From Bradyrhizobium manausense (GTDB taxonomy: Bacteria; Pseudomonadota; Alphaproteobacteria; Rhizobiales; Xanthobacteraceae), in the NCBI RefSeq assembly GCF_018130615.1, contig NZ_JAFCKB010000001.1, forward strand, positions 620,001 to 684,000: a DNA stretch of 64,000 nt. The letters run 5' to 3'. Positions 18,408-27,799 of the stretch are shown here, one piece after another. Position 1 is the first letter of the stretch. Each line of letters begins with the position of its first letter. The translations under genes were made by a program, and so were the position numbers. The notes under the pieces are model-generated. The model was not told where the DNA came from and ran no database searches. It saw only the letters and a program-made list of their open reading frames with translations.

Positions 18408-19490
18408 TCAATAGCCGGTCAGCTCGAGATAGCCAACGCCGTCATGTGTGCCGGCAAAGCTGATCGGCCCCTCCCAGTAAGAGAAGCCGGCCCCCATCCA
18501 GGCCCTGGGATTGAGCGGCTTGCAGAGAATCGAGAACGAGCGCGAGGGGATTGCGATCTGCCATTCCACCGGCAGCTTGCGGCCCGCAACCTCGGCGGTC
18601 GCCTTCGGACTCATTTGGATGTCGCCACCCGCAATCATCTGCGTGTCGCCATTGGCGCTGATCCAATTGCCGAACGGATAATCCCTGCCGTCTTTCTGGC
18701 GCAGCCGGTACAGCATCAGCTTGTCGCCGGATGAAAGATGCAGCGACAGCCAGTCCCAGCCGGTCTGGTCGGTATCGAGCGGCTGGCTGCTCCATTCCCT
18801 GTCCATCCAGGCCTGGCCTGAGACCTCGACCGGCTTGTCGTCGATGGTGAGCGTGCCGCGCGCGCGGTAGAATGGCTGGCTGTAATAGTACGACGCTTGG
18901 CCACGGTCGGATTTGCGGCTGTAACCGCCGTCGCCCTGCAAGACCACCGGGCGATCCGCTTCAAGCGTCAGCGCGTAGCTGAAATCCGTGCCGGAGGCTG
19001 TCAGCGTCACCGGCGACAGGGTACGATCGTCGGTGCGCTCGGCACCCTTCATCTCCCAATTGTCGATCCAGGCCGCGAACGGCTTGGCCTCGACGCCGGC
19101 CTGGCCGATACCGCCGCGCGAAAACAGCTCGTTGAAGCGGTGCGTGTCGGCGCGCGTCACCGCGGCATGCGCCATCCAGATCTGCTGATTGGCCCAGCCT
19201 TCCGCTTGCGGCCCCGGCCTCGCGGCCTGGCGAAACAGCGTCCATTGCAGCCCGCACGCCACACCGCCGCTGTCGACGAGGTTCGCCGTCAGGTACCACC
19301 ACTCGATGCGAAACTCCGGATGCGGCCCATGATCGGCGGGAAAGGTGAAGGCCTTTCCGGGTGTGACCTTCGCAAAGCCGTCGGCGGTCTCGCCGAGTCC
19401 GGCATAGCCTTGCGCGCCGGCGCGGCGGGCTGCCGCGAGTGCGCCGATGCCGCCGACGAAGGCACGCCGCGAGAGTCCGTCAGCGCTCAT
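18408..19490 (-). CDS. AttH/CrtC-type lipocalin-like secreted protein
   Basis: A 360-residue exported protein. Its N-terminus MSADGLSRRAFVGGIGALAA looks like a twin-arginine signal. The mature part carries the paired lipocalin-like domains of the carotenoid 1,2-hydratase (CrtC)/AttH family, with marks HPEFRIEWWYLTAN and AWMDREWSSQPL. No carotenoid genes are nearby, so a hydratase role is unlikely. Instead it is the third gene of an ABC exporter operon, matching the attEFGH arrangement described in Agrobacterium. Its start overlaps the end of the permease gene by 11 bases. It may receive or modify a lipid-like compound exported by the transporter; the substrate is unknown. Confidence 0.82.
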   Translation of the reverse strand: MSADGLSRRAFVGGIGALAAARRAGAQGYAGLGETADGFAKVTPGKAFTFPADHGPHPEFRIEWWYLTANLVDSGGVACGLQWTLFRQAARPGPQAEGWANQQIWMAHAAVTRADTHRFNELFSRGGIGQAGVEAKPFAAWIDNWEMKGAERTDDRTLSPVTLTASGTDFSYALTLEADRPVVLQGDGGYSRKSDRGQASYYYSQPFYRARGTLTIDDKPVEVSGQAWMDREWSSQPLDTDQTGWDWLSLHLSSGDKLMLYRLRQKDGRDYPFGNWISANGDTQMIAGGDIQMSPKATAEVAGRKLPVEWQIAIPSRSFSILCKPLNPRAWMGAGFSYWEGPISFAGTHDGVGYLELTGY

Positions 19491-21938
19491 TGGCAAACAC
19501 CTTGACGAGGCTCGCCGGCTGCATCCGCGCCAGCCGCAACACCGGCAGCAGCGCGGCCAGCAGCGAGGCGACCAGCGCGACCGCGACCAGCTCGACCAGT
19601 TGCAGCGGAAAGACGTGGAACGGCAGCCGCCAGCCGAACGCCTTCACGTTGACGATCGCGATCAGGCACCACGCGACCAACAGCCCGAGCGGTACGGCCA
19701 GCAGCGATGTGAACAGCGCAACCGCTAGCGTCTTGGTCAGCTCGATCGCCGCAAGGCGGGGTCGCGTGATGCCGATCGCCCAGAGCGGCGCGAGTTGCGG
19801 CAGCCGCGAGTTCGCCAGCGTCAAGAGGCTGGTCAGGAGTGCGATGCCGGCGACGCCGAGCGTGAAGGCGTTCAGCGCCGACGTCACCGCAAAGGTGCGA
19901 TTGAAGATGCGGATCGATTCCGCCTTCACGGTGGCCTGGTCGGCCACGCCGCGGTCGTCGAGCGCGAACTGCTTTTGCAAGGCTGCGATCAGGCCGGGAA
20001 TGTGATCCCGTGGAACAATAAGCCCGATCCGGGTCTGCGGCGTCTGCGGAAACTGCCGGATCAGCGCCGCGACATTGACGGCGAGCTGGCCTTTGGGGTT
20101 GCCGTAGTCGGCATAGATGCCGACGATGTCGAGCTCCCAGGTCCCGCCCGGTGCCGGCACCGCGATGACGTCGCCGACACGGATATTGAGGCGGCGGCTG
20201 AGCTGCTCGCTGATGAAGGCGGCATTGCCGGGCACGAGCTGGGTCCAGGCGCGCGGCGCTGTCTCCAGCAGTGGCCAGCGTTCACGGTAGAGCGCGTGAT
20301 CGGGCAGGCCGAGCAACTCCACCGGCTGGCCCGCTACCTGCGTCTCCGCGCGTCCGCCCGACAGGATCGCCTGCACCTCGCTGCGGTCCTTCAACCAGTT
20401 GCGGATCGCGGTGCCTTGCGCATTGTCGGCGGCGCTGATGTAGACGTCGGCGGCCAGCCGCCCGTCGAGCCAGCCGACAAAGGTCCGGCTGAACGTTTCC
20501 ACCATGGTCGAGACGCCGACATTGACCGCGAGTGCGAGCAGCAGCGCCATCAGCGCCAGCGACAAGCCGGAGAGCTGCTGCCGGCTGTCCGCCCAGAACC
20601 ACAGCGCCAGCGGCCCGCGCGCCAGACGCTGGCCTGCGACCAGGAGAATCTCGAGGAAGGCTGGCAGGATCAGCGCTGCACCGAGCATCAGCGCCGCCAG
20701 TACGCCAAACCCTGTGATCAGCGATTGTCCGTAATGAAGCAACAGCAGCGCAACCGCGAGCACGGCGCAGGCAGCGAGGCTTTGCAGGACGAGCCAGCGG
20801 CGCTGCCGCTGCTGCCAGGCGCGCGGCTGCGCCGTCGCCAGCACGGGCATCCTGATCGCCTTGATCAGGCTGGTCGCGGCCGCCAAGATGGCGCCGGCAA
20901 CGCTGATGCCGATGCCGGCGAGCCACCACTGAGGTTGCAGTGTGAGCTGCCCTGGAATCTGCGCGCTATAAAGCCCGCGCAGTGACGCCGCCACATCAGG
21001 CAGCAGCGCCGCCGCGATGACATAACCGCAAACCAGCCCGATCAGGCCCGCGACCAGCGCCAGCGCCACCAGCTCGACCACCAGCACGCTATTCACCAGC
21101 CGCGCCGAAGCGCCGCAGGCGCGCAAGGTCCGCAGCATCGGCAGCCGCTGCTCGAAGGCGAGGCCGACGGCGGAATTGACGATGAAGAGGCCGACGAAGA
21201 ACGACAGCAGGCCGAACGCGGTGAGGTTGAGATGGAAGCTGTCGGTCAGCCGCTCCAGCTCGGTCTCGGCGGTCGGCTCGACCTGCTGCAACTGGTCGCC
21301 GACAACGCTCTGCAACGGCGCGGGCTTGCCCTTGGCCTTGCCGATCAGCAGTCGCGAGATCTGATCCGGCTTGTTGAGGAGCCGCTGCGCCACGCCGATA
21401 TCCACCACCAGCACGTCGGGCACGAGTTGCGGCTGCACGCGCAGCGGCGGCAGTTTTGCGCCGCTGCTGGTCGACGGCGCAGCACCTTCGCCCTCGTGCA
21501 GATCGTTCAGCGTCTCCCGCGCGACCAGCGTCTGGCCGGGGGCGGCGACGAAACTGCTCAAGTCCGCAGCGCCGAGGCGCGGCGCATTGCCGACATCGGC
21601 AGGCAGCGTCACCGGCTCGATGCCGAGCAGCCGCATCGATCGTCCGTTGATCTGAACCCGGCCCTCCAGCATCGGCGAGACCGGCCAGCCTGCGCGGCGG
21701 AGTTTTATGAAAAGGTCTTGTGGGAAGGTCGCTGCATTGGGTGCGACCAGTGTCGCCGTGCGCACCCCGCCGAACGTCGCCGCCGCGCGGTCATAGGCGC
21801 TGCGGGCCTGCTGATTGATCGCCTGCACGCCGCTCCACAGCGCGGTCGCCGCGATCAGCCCGATCAGAAGCGTCGCAAACTGCATCCTGTGCCGCCGCCA
21901 ATGGCTGAGCAGTACGGCCAGCACCCACAGCGCGCGTC

Positions 21939-21942
<4 letters not shown>
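19480..21942 (-). CDS. ABC exporter permease, FtsX/MacB-type (large, two FtsX domains)
   Basis: An 820-residue permease. It has an N-terminal membrane helix (about 10-40), a long extracytoplasmic domain and a first FtsX core of three helices (about 260-345). A central set of helices and a second periplasmic domain follow, ending in a second FtsX core (about 690-805). This is the layout of ABC exporters that move lipids or lipoproteins, such as the LolC and AttFG type, with both halves fused. It starts with an ATG overlapping the ATPase stop (ATGA) and ends inside the AttH-like gene start, so all three are one transcript. Confidence 0.87.
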
Positions 21943-22592
<650 letters not shown>

Positions 22593-22736
22593 GATCAGTG
22601 CGCCGGACGGAATTAACACAATGCTGCGTAGCACACTTGCTGCGGAAATGCCGGGGTTGCGTTGCCGTTCAAGCCGTTGTTAGCTCCGAAGACGGCCAAA
22701 TCAAAAGTGCCGAACAAAGAATATGCGGGGAGAATG

Positions 22737-24083
22737 ATGAGCGCTCAGGGAACGCCCAATGCGGCGGGCAGGACGGCAGGGGTGTCCCAAGGGACGGGCG
22801 CAACGCCGAAGGGTGCCTGGACCGTCACTTTTCTCCTGTTTCTCTTCATGGTCGTGAACTTCGCCGACAAGATCGTCGTCGGCCTCGCCGGCGTGCCGAT
22901 CATGACCGATCTGAAGCTCGAGCCCGCGCAATTCGGCGTGCTCGGCTCCTCGTTCTTCATCCTGTTCTCGGTCTCGGCCATCGTGGTCGGCTTCATCGTC
23001 AACAAGGTGCCGACGCGCTGGGTGCTGCTGACGCTGGCGGTGATCTGGGCGCTGGCGCAGTTTCCGATGGTCGGCACTGTCTCTTTCACCACGCTCCTGA
23101 TTTGCCGCATCGTGCTTGGTGCCGGTGAAGGTCCGGCGGCTTCTGTCGCGACGCACGCGATCTACAAATGGTTCCCCGACGAGAAGCGCACGCTGCCGAC
23201 CGCCATCCTGTTGCAGGGCTCGGCCTTCGGCGTCATCCTCGCCGTGCCGGCGCTGAACTGGGTCATCGTCAATCATTCCTGGCACTACGCCTTCGGCGCG
23301 CTCGGCGTGGTCGGCCTGATCTGGGTCTACGCCTGGCTCGCGCTCGGCAAGGAAGGCCCGCTCGAGGACACCCAGGCCCTCGCGGCCAATGAGGCGAAAA
23401 TTCCCTACCTCCAACTTCTCACCTCGCGCACATTCCTCGGCTGCGTGGCCGCGACCTTCGGCGCCTATTGGGCGCTGTCGCTCGGACTCACCTGGTTCAC
23501 GTCCTTCATCGTCACGGGGCTTGGTTTCTCGCAGAGCGATGCCGGCTGGATCTCGATCCTCCCCTGGGTGTTCGGCGCCACCATGGTGATTCTGACCGGC
23601 TGGATCTCGCAGGTGATGATGGCGCGCGGCTACACCACGCGCATCTCGCGTGGCGTGCTGGGCTCAGTGCCGCTGATCATCGGCGGCCTGATCCTGGCGG
23701 CGATGCCGTACGTCCCGGGTGTGGGGCTGAAAATCGTGATGCTCGTGGTCGGCCCTGGGCTTTGCAGCGCGATTTATGTCGTCTGCCCGCCGATGCTCGG
23801 CGAATTCACGCCGGCCTCGCAGCGCGGCGCCATCCTCGCGATCTACGGCGCGCTCTACACGCTCTCGGGCATCATCGCACCGAATGTGATGGGCACCGTG
23901 ATCCAGCGCGCCGGCAGCATGCTCGACGGCTACATGACCGGCTTCACCATCAACGCAGTGGTGTTGGTCGGCTCCGGCGTTATCGGCCTGCTGCTGCTCT
24001 GGCCGAACACGGAAAAGGCCCGCCTGACGCGCGGTGCCGCTCCGCGGGAAACCGGGCTGAAGGGCGCCGTCTCGCCGACCTAA
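22737..24083 (+). CDS. MFS transporter (anion:cation symporter-like)
   Basis: A 448-residue major facilitator with about twelve helices. The first helix includes VVNFADKIVVGLAGVPIMTDL, where the N-F-A-D-K core resembles the ACS family of organic anion carriers. The helix 4 region carries LGAGEGPAASVATHAIYKWFP (core GAGEGPA), a hallmark of that family. The start is the second of two tandem ATGs, chosen for its spacing from GGGGAGA. Likely substrates are organic acid anions such as sugar acids or aromatic acids; this is by family only. No catabolic partner adjoins it. Confidence 0.85.
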   Translation: MSAQGTPNAAGRTAGVSQGTGATPKGAWTVTFLLFLFMVVNFADKIVVGLAGVPIMTDLKLEPAQFGVLGSSFFILFSVSAIVVGFIVNKVPTRWVLLTLAVIWALAQFPMVGTVSFTTLLICRIVLGAGEGPAASVATHAIYKWFPDEKRTLPTAILLQGSAFGVILAVPALNWVIVNHSWHYAFGALGVVGLIWVYAWLALGKEGPLEDTQALAANEAKIPYLQLLTSRTFLGCVAATFGAYWALSLGLTWFTSFIVTGLGFSQSDAGWISILPWVFGATMVILTGWISQVMMARGYTTRISRGVLGSVPLIIGGLILAAMPYVPGVGLKIVMLVVGPGLCSAIYVVCPPMLGEFTPASQRGAILAIYGALYTLSGIIAPNVMGTVIQRAGSMLDGYMTGFTINAVVLVGSGVIGLLLLWPNTEKARLTRGAAPRETGLKGAVSPT

Positions 24084-24112
24084 GCGGCGGCGCAACCAGG
24101 CCCAACCGCAAT

Positions 24113-24208
24113 TGTCATCCCGGGGCGCGCGTAGCAGAAAGCGGTTTGGTAAGTCTTCGCAAAGCGATTGCTGCGGCATATGGGTCCCGGCCTTCGCCGG
24201 GACGACAC
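24113..24208. repeat. Intergenic palindromic repeat, GTCGTCCCGG family
   Basis: A shorter copy (about 96 bases) between two converging MFS genes, opening TGTCATCCCGGGGCGCGCG and ending in the hairpin GTCCCGGCCTTCGCCGGGAC followed by GACAC. By position it can act as a bidirectional terminator. Confidence 0.7.
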
Positions 24209-24219
24209 CGAATTTGTAG

Positions 24220-25428
24220 CTACGCCTTGGCTTGCGTCTTCCGCTCCGTGAACGGTGACAGCACCACGGTTGCGACCATGAAGATCACGGAGGCGCCGAA
24301 CACCCAATGCGGCGCGTTCTGGTCCATGATCCAGCCGAACAGCAGCGGTGAGACGATGCCGCCGAGATTGAAGCCGGTGGAGACGATGCCGAAGGCGCGG
24401 CCCGCGGCACCGGGAGGCGCCGCGTTGCGCACCAGCATGTCCCGCGATGGTGCGATCACGCCGGAGAGGAAGCCCGCGGCTGCCATTGTGGCGGTCAGCG
24501 CCCATCCGGGCAGCGTGACCAGCGCGATCAGGAGAACGATGGCCGCATTGGCGGCAAAACAGGCCGCGGCGACGTAGCCGTGGCGTTCGGTGTGGTCGGC
24601 GAGGAAGCCGCCCGCGAGCACGCCCACGGCGCCGCAGCCAAGGCATGCCGTCAGCGCGACATTGGCGACGGAATAGCTTGCGCCGTAGCCGCTCATCAGC
24701 GCGACCACGCCGAAATTGTTGATGCCGGCAACCGACAGGCTCAGCAGCATGAACAGCGCGGTCAGCGTGATCAGCGCGGGCGTGATGACGGCCTGCTTCG
24801 GCGCATTCGCGGCGCCTGGCTTGGTCTTGTGCGCGCCGGCATCGGGAATGTTCATCACCACCAGCAGCAGCGCCACCAGCGCGCCGATCGCGCCCGCTGC
24901 GAGCAGTGCGCCGACGCCTCCGGACACCGTGATCAGGGCGGCGACGATCGCCGGCGCAACGGCGCCACCAAAATAGCCGGCAAAGGTGTGGACCGAGAAA
25001 GCGCGGCCCATCCGCGCCTCGTCCATGTGCGCGGCGAGGATCGCGTAATCGGCGGGATGATAGACGCTGTTGGCGAGCCCGAGCAGCACGGCGCAAGCGA
25101 TCAGCGAGGCGTAGCTCAAATGCAGGCCGAGCATGATCAGCGCCAGTCCGCCGAGGGTCAGTCCGCCGAGCAGGATCTTGCGCGCGCCAAAATGGTCGAC
25201 GAGATAGCCGGTCGGCGCCTGCGTCAGCCCGGAGACGACGGCCGACACGGTCAGCGCGAAGCCGAGCTCGACATAGCCGACGCCAAGCTGCCCCTTGAGA
25301 AACGGAAACAGCATCGGCAGGACCAGCAGATGGAAATGGCTGACCCAATGCGCAATCGAAATTCCCGTCAGCGTGCGTAGCGCGCTGTCCGCCTTGCCTT
25401 GTTGCGGTGCGGCGAGAACGTCGACCAT
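24220..25428 (-). CDS. MFS transporter (fosmidomycin-resistance/Fsr-like group)
   Basis: A 402-residue major facilitator with twelve predicted helices. The opening resembles the Fsr subgroup (ISIAHWVSHFHLLVLPMLFP, with the HWVSHFH core). The loop between helices 2 and 3 reads YLVDHFGARK, the usual MFS G-X-X-X-D-X-X-G-R-K-type motif in degenerate form. A HPADYAILAAH segment in helix 4 is also typical of this group. The likely role is drug or metabolite export. It stands alone, converging on the MFS gene at its 3' side. Confidence 0.83.
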   Translation of the reverse strand: MVDVLAAPQQGKADSALRTLTGISIAHWVSHFHLLVLPMLFPFLKGQLGVGYVELGFALTVSAVVSGLTQAPTGYLVDHFGARKILLGGLTLGGLALIMLGLHLSYASLIACAVLLGLANSVYHPADYAILAAHMDEARMGRAFSVHTFAGYFGGAVAPAIVAALITVSGGVGALLAAGAIGALVALLLVVMNIPDAGAHKTKPGAANAPKQAVITPALITLTALFMLLSLSVAGINNFGVVALMSGYGASYSVANVALTACLGCGAVGVLAGGFLADHTERHGYVAAACFAANAAIVLLIALVTLPGWALTATMAAAGFLSGVIAPSRDMLVRNAAPPGAAGRAFGIVSTGFNLGGIVSPLLFGWIMDQNAPHWVFGASVIFMVATVVLSPFTERKTQAKA

Positions 25429-25532
25429 TGCAGTTCCGTTTGCGTCCTAAGAGAGGCGCAAACTATCGGGCACAGCGGTTATTTGTCCATGAACGCAGGC
25501 GCATGGCAGGTAGTGCGGGTGGGGCTCAGTCC

Positions 25533-25709
25533 CGTCGTCCTGGCCAAGGCCGGAGTGGTGAAGACAAGCTGCATCCCCATCGTCGTCCTGGCGTTCGCCA
25601 GGACCCACCGCACGATCTCTCGATTGGGATCGATCGCATTACCGAACTGGGTGTCTTCGCCAAACTGCGCATTGGGGTAATGGGTCCTGGCTTTCGCCAG
25701 GACGACGGC
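25533..25709. repeat. Intergenic palindromic repeat, GTCGTCCCGG family (tandem form)
   Basis: About 180 bases in the 325-base gap between an MFS gene and a small protein gene. It contains CGTCGTCCTGGCC, an internal CGTCGTCCTGGCGTTCGCC hairpin half and the closing hairpin GTCCTGGCTTTCGCCAGGAC, so it appears to be one full copy with an extra half. The rest of the gap (25429-25532) shows no gene and should hold the MFS promoter. Confidence 0.7.
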
Positions 25710-25753
25710 GGAGCGTGTCGCGCCGGCGCGTAGTCAAAACACACGTCTCACCC

Positions 25754-25921
25754 TCACAACGGCTCGTCATCGGTCCCATAGCGATCGCGCTTCGGGGTGG
25801 CGATGTCGCCGTCTTCGTAATCGTCGTCGGTGTCGCGCGGCGGCTCGGGCTTCTTGGCCTTGTCGTCCACGGTCTTCGGCGGTTCGCTCGGCTTGGCAGT
25901 CTTGTTTCCGATCTTGGCCAT
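25754..25921 (-). CDS. Small charged protein of unknown function
   Basis: A 55-residue protein, MAKIGNKTAKPSEPP at the start, rich in lysine, aspartate, glutamate and proline, with no membrane segment or cysteine. The acidic run DTDDDYEDGD is followed by a basic TPKRDR and an acidic end. It is probably disordered. The ATG at MAKIG was chosen; an in-frame ATG 27 bases upstream would add MTHHHPGSA. Its codon use fits the neighbours. I do not recognise a family. Confidence 0.55.
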   Translation of the reverse strand: MAKIGNKTAKPSEPPKTVDDKAKKPEPPRDTDDDYEDGDIATPKRDRYGTDDEPL

Positions 25922-26009
25922 GGCTGATCCCGGATGGTGATGCGTCATCCGCTTCTAATCACGAAATCTATGCGGCGTCTGACCTATCTCAAGACCCGCG
26001 AGGATGTCG

Positions 26010-27050
26010 TCAGCCCTGCACCACCGGCCCGCCGGCCTTCTTCCAGGCATCGATGCCGCCGGCGATGTGGGCGGTGTTGGTGAGCCCGGCCTCCTTGGCG
26101 GCGGCAACAGCCATCGCCGAGCGTTCGCCGAAGGCGCAGAAGAAGACGATGCGGCGCCCCGTGGCGGCGGCGACCTCGCGCAGCATGCCGCCGGGCTTGA
26201 GGCCCTCCTCGACGCTCGGATAGGGCGTGTGCAGCGCGCCTTCGAGCATGCCGTGCTTCATCCGCTCATTGGTTTCGCGCAAGTCGACAAGCAGCATGTC
26301 GGGCCGTCCGAGCGAGCGGATCGCCTCGACCGCGCTGAGCGCTCGGCCCTCTTTCTCCAGCTCTTCCTGATGCAGGCCGACATGCATGTTGGCCGGCACC
26401 GCCACGTCCATCATCTTCGGATTGGGCAGCTTCAAGTTCGCCATCAGCTCGATATATTCGTCGACCGAGCGCACCTGGAGCCGCGGATTGTATCGCTTCT
26501 CCTCGCCGATGGTGGAAACGGTGTCGCCCTTGTAGTCGTGCGCCGGAAAGACCATCGTCTCATCGGGCAGCTTGAGCAGGCGGTTGAAGATCGAATCGTA
26601 CTGCGCGCGCGATGAACCGTTCTGGAAATCCGTGCGGCCGGTGCCGCGGATGAGCAGCGTGTCACCAGTGAAGACGCGGTCGCCCATCAGATAGGAGTAG
26701 GAATCGTCGGTGTGGCCCGGCGTGTACATCACGTCGAGCGACAGGCCCTCGATCGTCACCTTGTCACCGTCGGCGACACGCATCGCCACCACGTCGGCCT
26801 TGGTCTGGTCGCCCATCACGGTCATGCAATGGGTGCGGTCGCGCAACTCGCCGAGGCCGGTGACATGGTCGGCATGCAGATGGGTGTCGACGGCCTTGAC
26901 CAGCTTGAGGTCGAGCTCGCGCAGCAGCTGGCAGTAGCGGTCGACCTTCTCCAGCACAGGATCAAGGATCAGCGCCTCGCCGCCGGGGCGGCTGGCGAGG
27001 AGATAGCTGTAGGTGCCCGAAACGCTGTCGAAGAGCTGGCGAAAGATCAT
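26010..27050 (-). CDS. Persulfide dioxygenase-like metallo-hydrolase fused to rhodanese domain
   Basis: A 346-residue fusion. The N-terminal beta-lactamase-fold domain has the metal motif THLHADH (56-62), TPGHTDDS, FTGDTLLIRGTGRTDFQ (key GTGRTDFQ) and FPAHDY, as in ETHE1/Blh persulfide dioxygenases. The C-terminal rhodanese domain has the catalytic-loop cysteine in FFCAFGERSA (C305). Such enzymes oxidise glutathione persulfide to sulfite and handle sulfane sulfur in the cytoplasm. It lies directly beyond the Sox cluster in the same orientation, separated by a repeat, which supports a role in sulfur-compound metabolism. Confidence 0.88.
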   Translation of the reverse strand: MIFRQLFDSVSGTYSYLLASRPGGEALILDPVLEKVDRYCQLLRELDLKLVKAVDTHLHADHVTGLGELRDRTHCMTVMGDQTKADVVAMRVADGDKVTIEGLSLDVMYTPGHTDDSYSYLMGDRVFTGDTLLIRGTGRTDFQNGSSRAQYDSIFNRLLKLPDETMVFPAHDYKGDTVSTIGEEKRYNPRLQVRSVDEYIELMANLKLPNPKMMDVAVPANMHVGLHQEELEKEGRALSAVEAIRSLGRPDMLLVDLRETNERMKHGMLEGALHTPYPSVEEGLKPGGMLREVAAATGRRIVFFCAFGERSAMAVAAAKEAGLTNTAHIAGGIDAWKKAGGPVVQG

Positions 27051-27190
27051 GGCAGGACCCGGCGTGAACTGATGCCGAGGATTCTACTACGCGGGAAGCC
27101 GGAAAGAGAAGTAATGTGCTGCTGAAATAAGAAAATTTAGAAGATTTTTATTGCGGCTTGAGACCTCAAGTGGATCTCCAAAAAAATGGT

Positions 27191-27319
27191 GTCGTCCCGG
27201 CGAAGGCCGGGGGACCCATTACCCCAGGGAGTAGTTTGACGAAGATCACGTCGTTCGGTACGCCGACTGCGGCGGACGAGAGGTCACGCGGTGGGCCCCG
27301 GCCTTCGCCGGGACGACAG
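27191..27319. repeat. Intergenic palindromic repeat, GTCGTCCCGG family
   Basis: The copy begins GTCGTCCCGGCGAAGGCCGG, has CCCATTACCCCAGGGAGTAG and GTTTGACGAAGATCACG in the middle, and ends with GGCCTTCGCCGGGACGAC. It lies between the end of the Sox cluster and the rhodanese-fusion gene, and so probably bounds the sox transcript. An AT-rich stretch (27110-27160) just upstream of the fusion gene is the likely promoter zone. Confidence 0.75.
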
Positions 27320-27338
27320 CGGAGGGTGTGGCCAAGAC

Positions 27339-27797
27339 CTACGGCCTCACCACCGTGTACCCGTTCTCCGCCAGAAACAGGATCTGCCCGACCCCCACCT
27401 GCACCGGCGTCGCGGCCGGGATGAACTCCGGCCGCTTGCCCGTCTCCCGCTCGATCGTGTCGACGGTGTTGAGGCAGATATCGAAGCGCACGCCCTGCGC
27501 GATCAGGCTCTCGACCTGCATGCGGCGCTCACTGCCTGACAGCAGCAGATCGATGCCGGGACCGAAGGCGACGACCTCGACCGCAATCTTGTCGGGGTCG
27601 TAGGCCTTCAGGAGATTGTTGGCGACGCTGAGCACCAGCGCCTGCTTCTTCACATCGCCATCGGAGAGCTGGAGCACGATCTTGTGTTCGGCGAACGGCT
27701 TGTCCTGGAGCGGCACCTGCTGCGCAACAGCGAGCGGCATCGCCGCCCAGGCGAGCAGCGCCAACAGCATCGCGCGAAAAATCTTGAACCGCATCAT
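27339..27797 (-). CDS. Exported DsrE-family protein of the Sox cluster
   Basis: A 152-residue protein with a signal peptide (MMRFKIFRAMLLALLAWAAM, cleavage near AVAQQ) and a DsrE/F-like domain. Marks are KIVLQLSDGDVKKQALVLSVANNLL (core VLQLSDGD), VEVVAFGPGIDLLL (core AFGPG) and GVRFDICLNTV, whose cysteine aligns with the conserved DsrE-family position. It starts two or five bases after the soxB stop (tandem ATGs), so it is the last gene of the sox transcript. DsrE-like proteins bind or relay sulfur, and periplasmic versions next to sox genes may hold sulfane sulfur. The role is inferred from family and position. Confidence 0.78.
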   Translation of the reverse strand: MMRFKIFRAMLLALLAWAAMPLAVAQQVPLQDKPFAEHKIVLQLSDGDVKKQALVLSVANNLLKAYDPDKIAVEVVAFGPGIDLLLSGSERRMQVESLIAQGVRFDICLNTVDTIERETGKRPEFIPAATPVQVGVGQILFLAENGYTVVRP

Positions 27798-27799
27798 TC

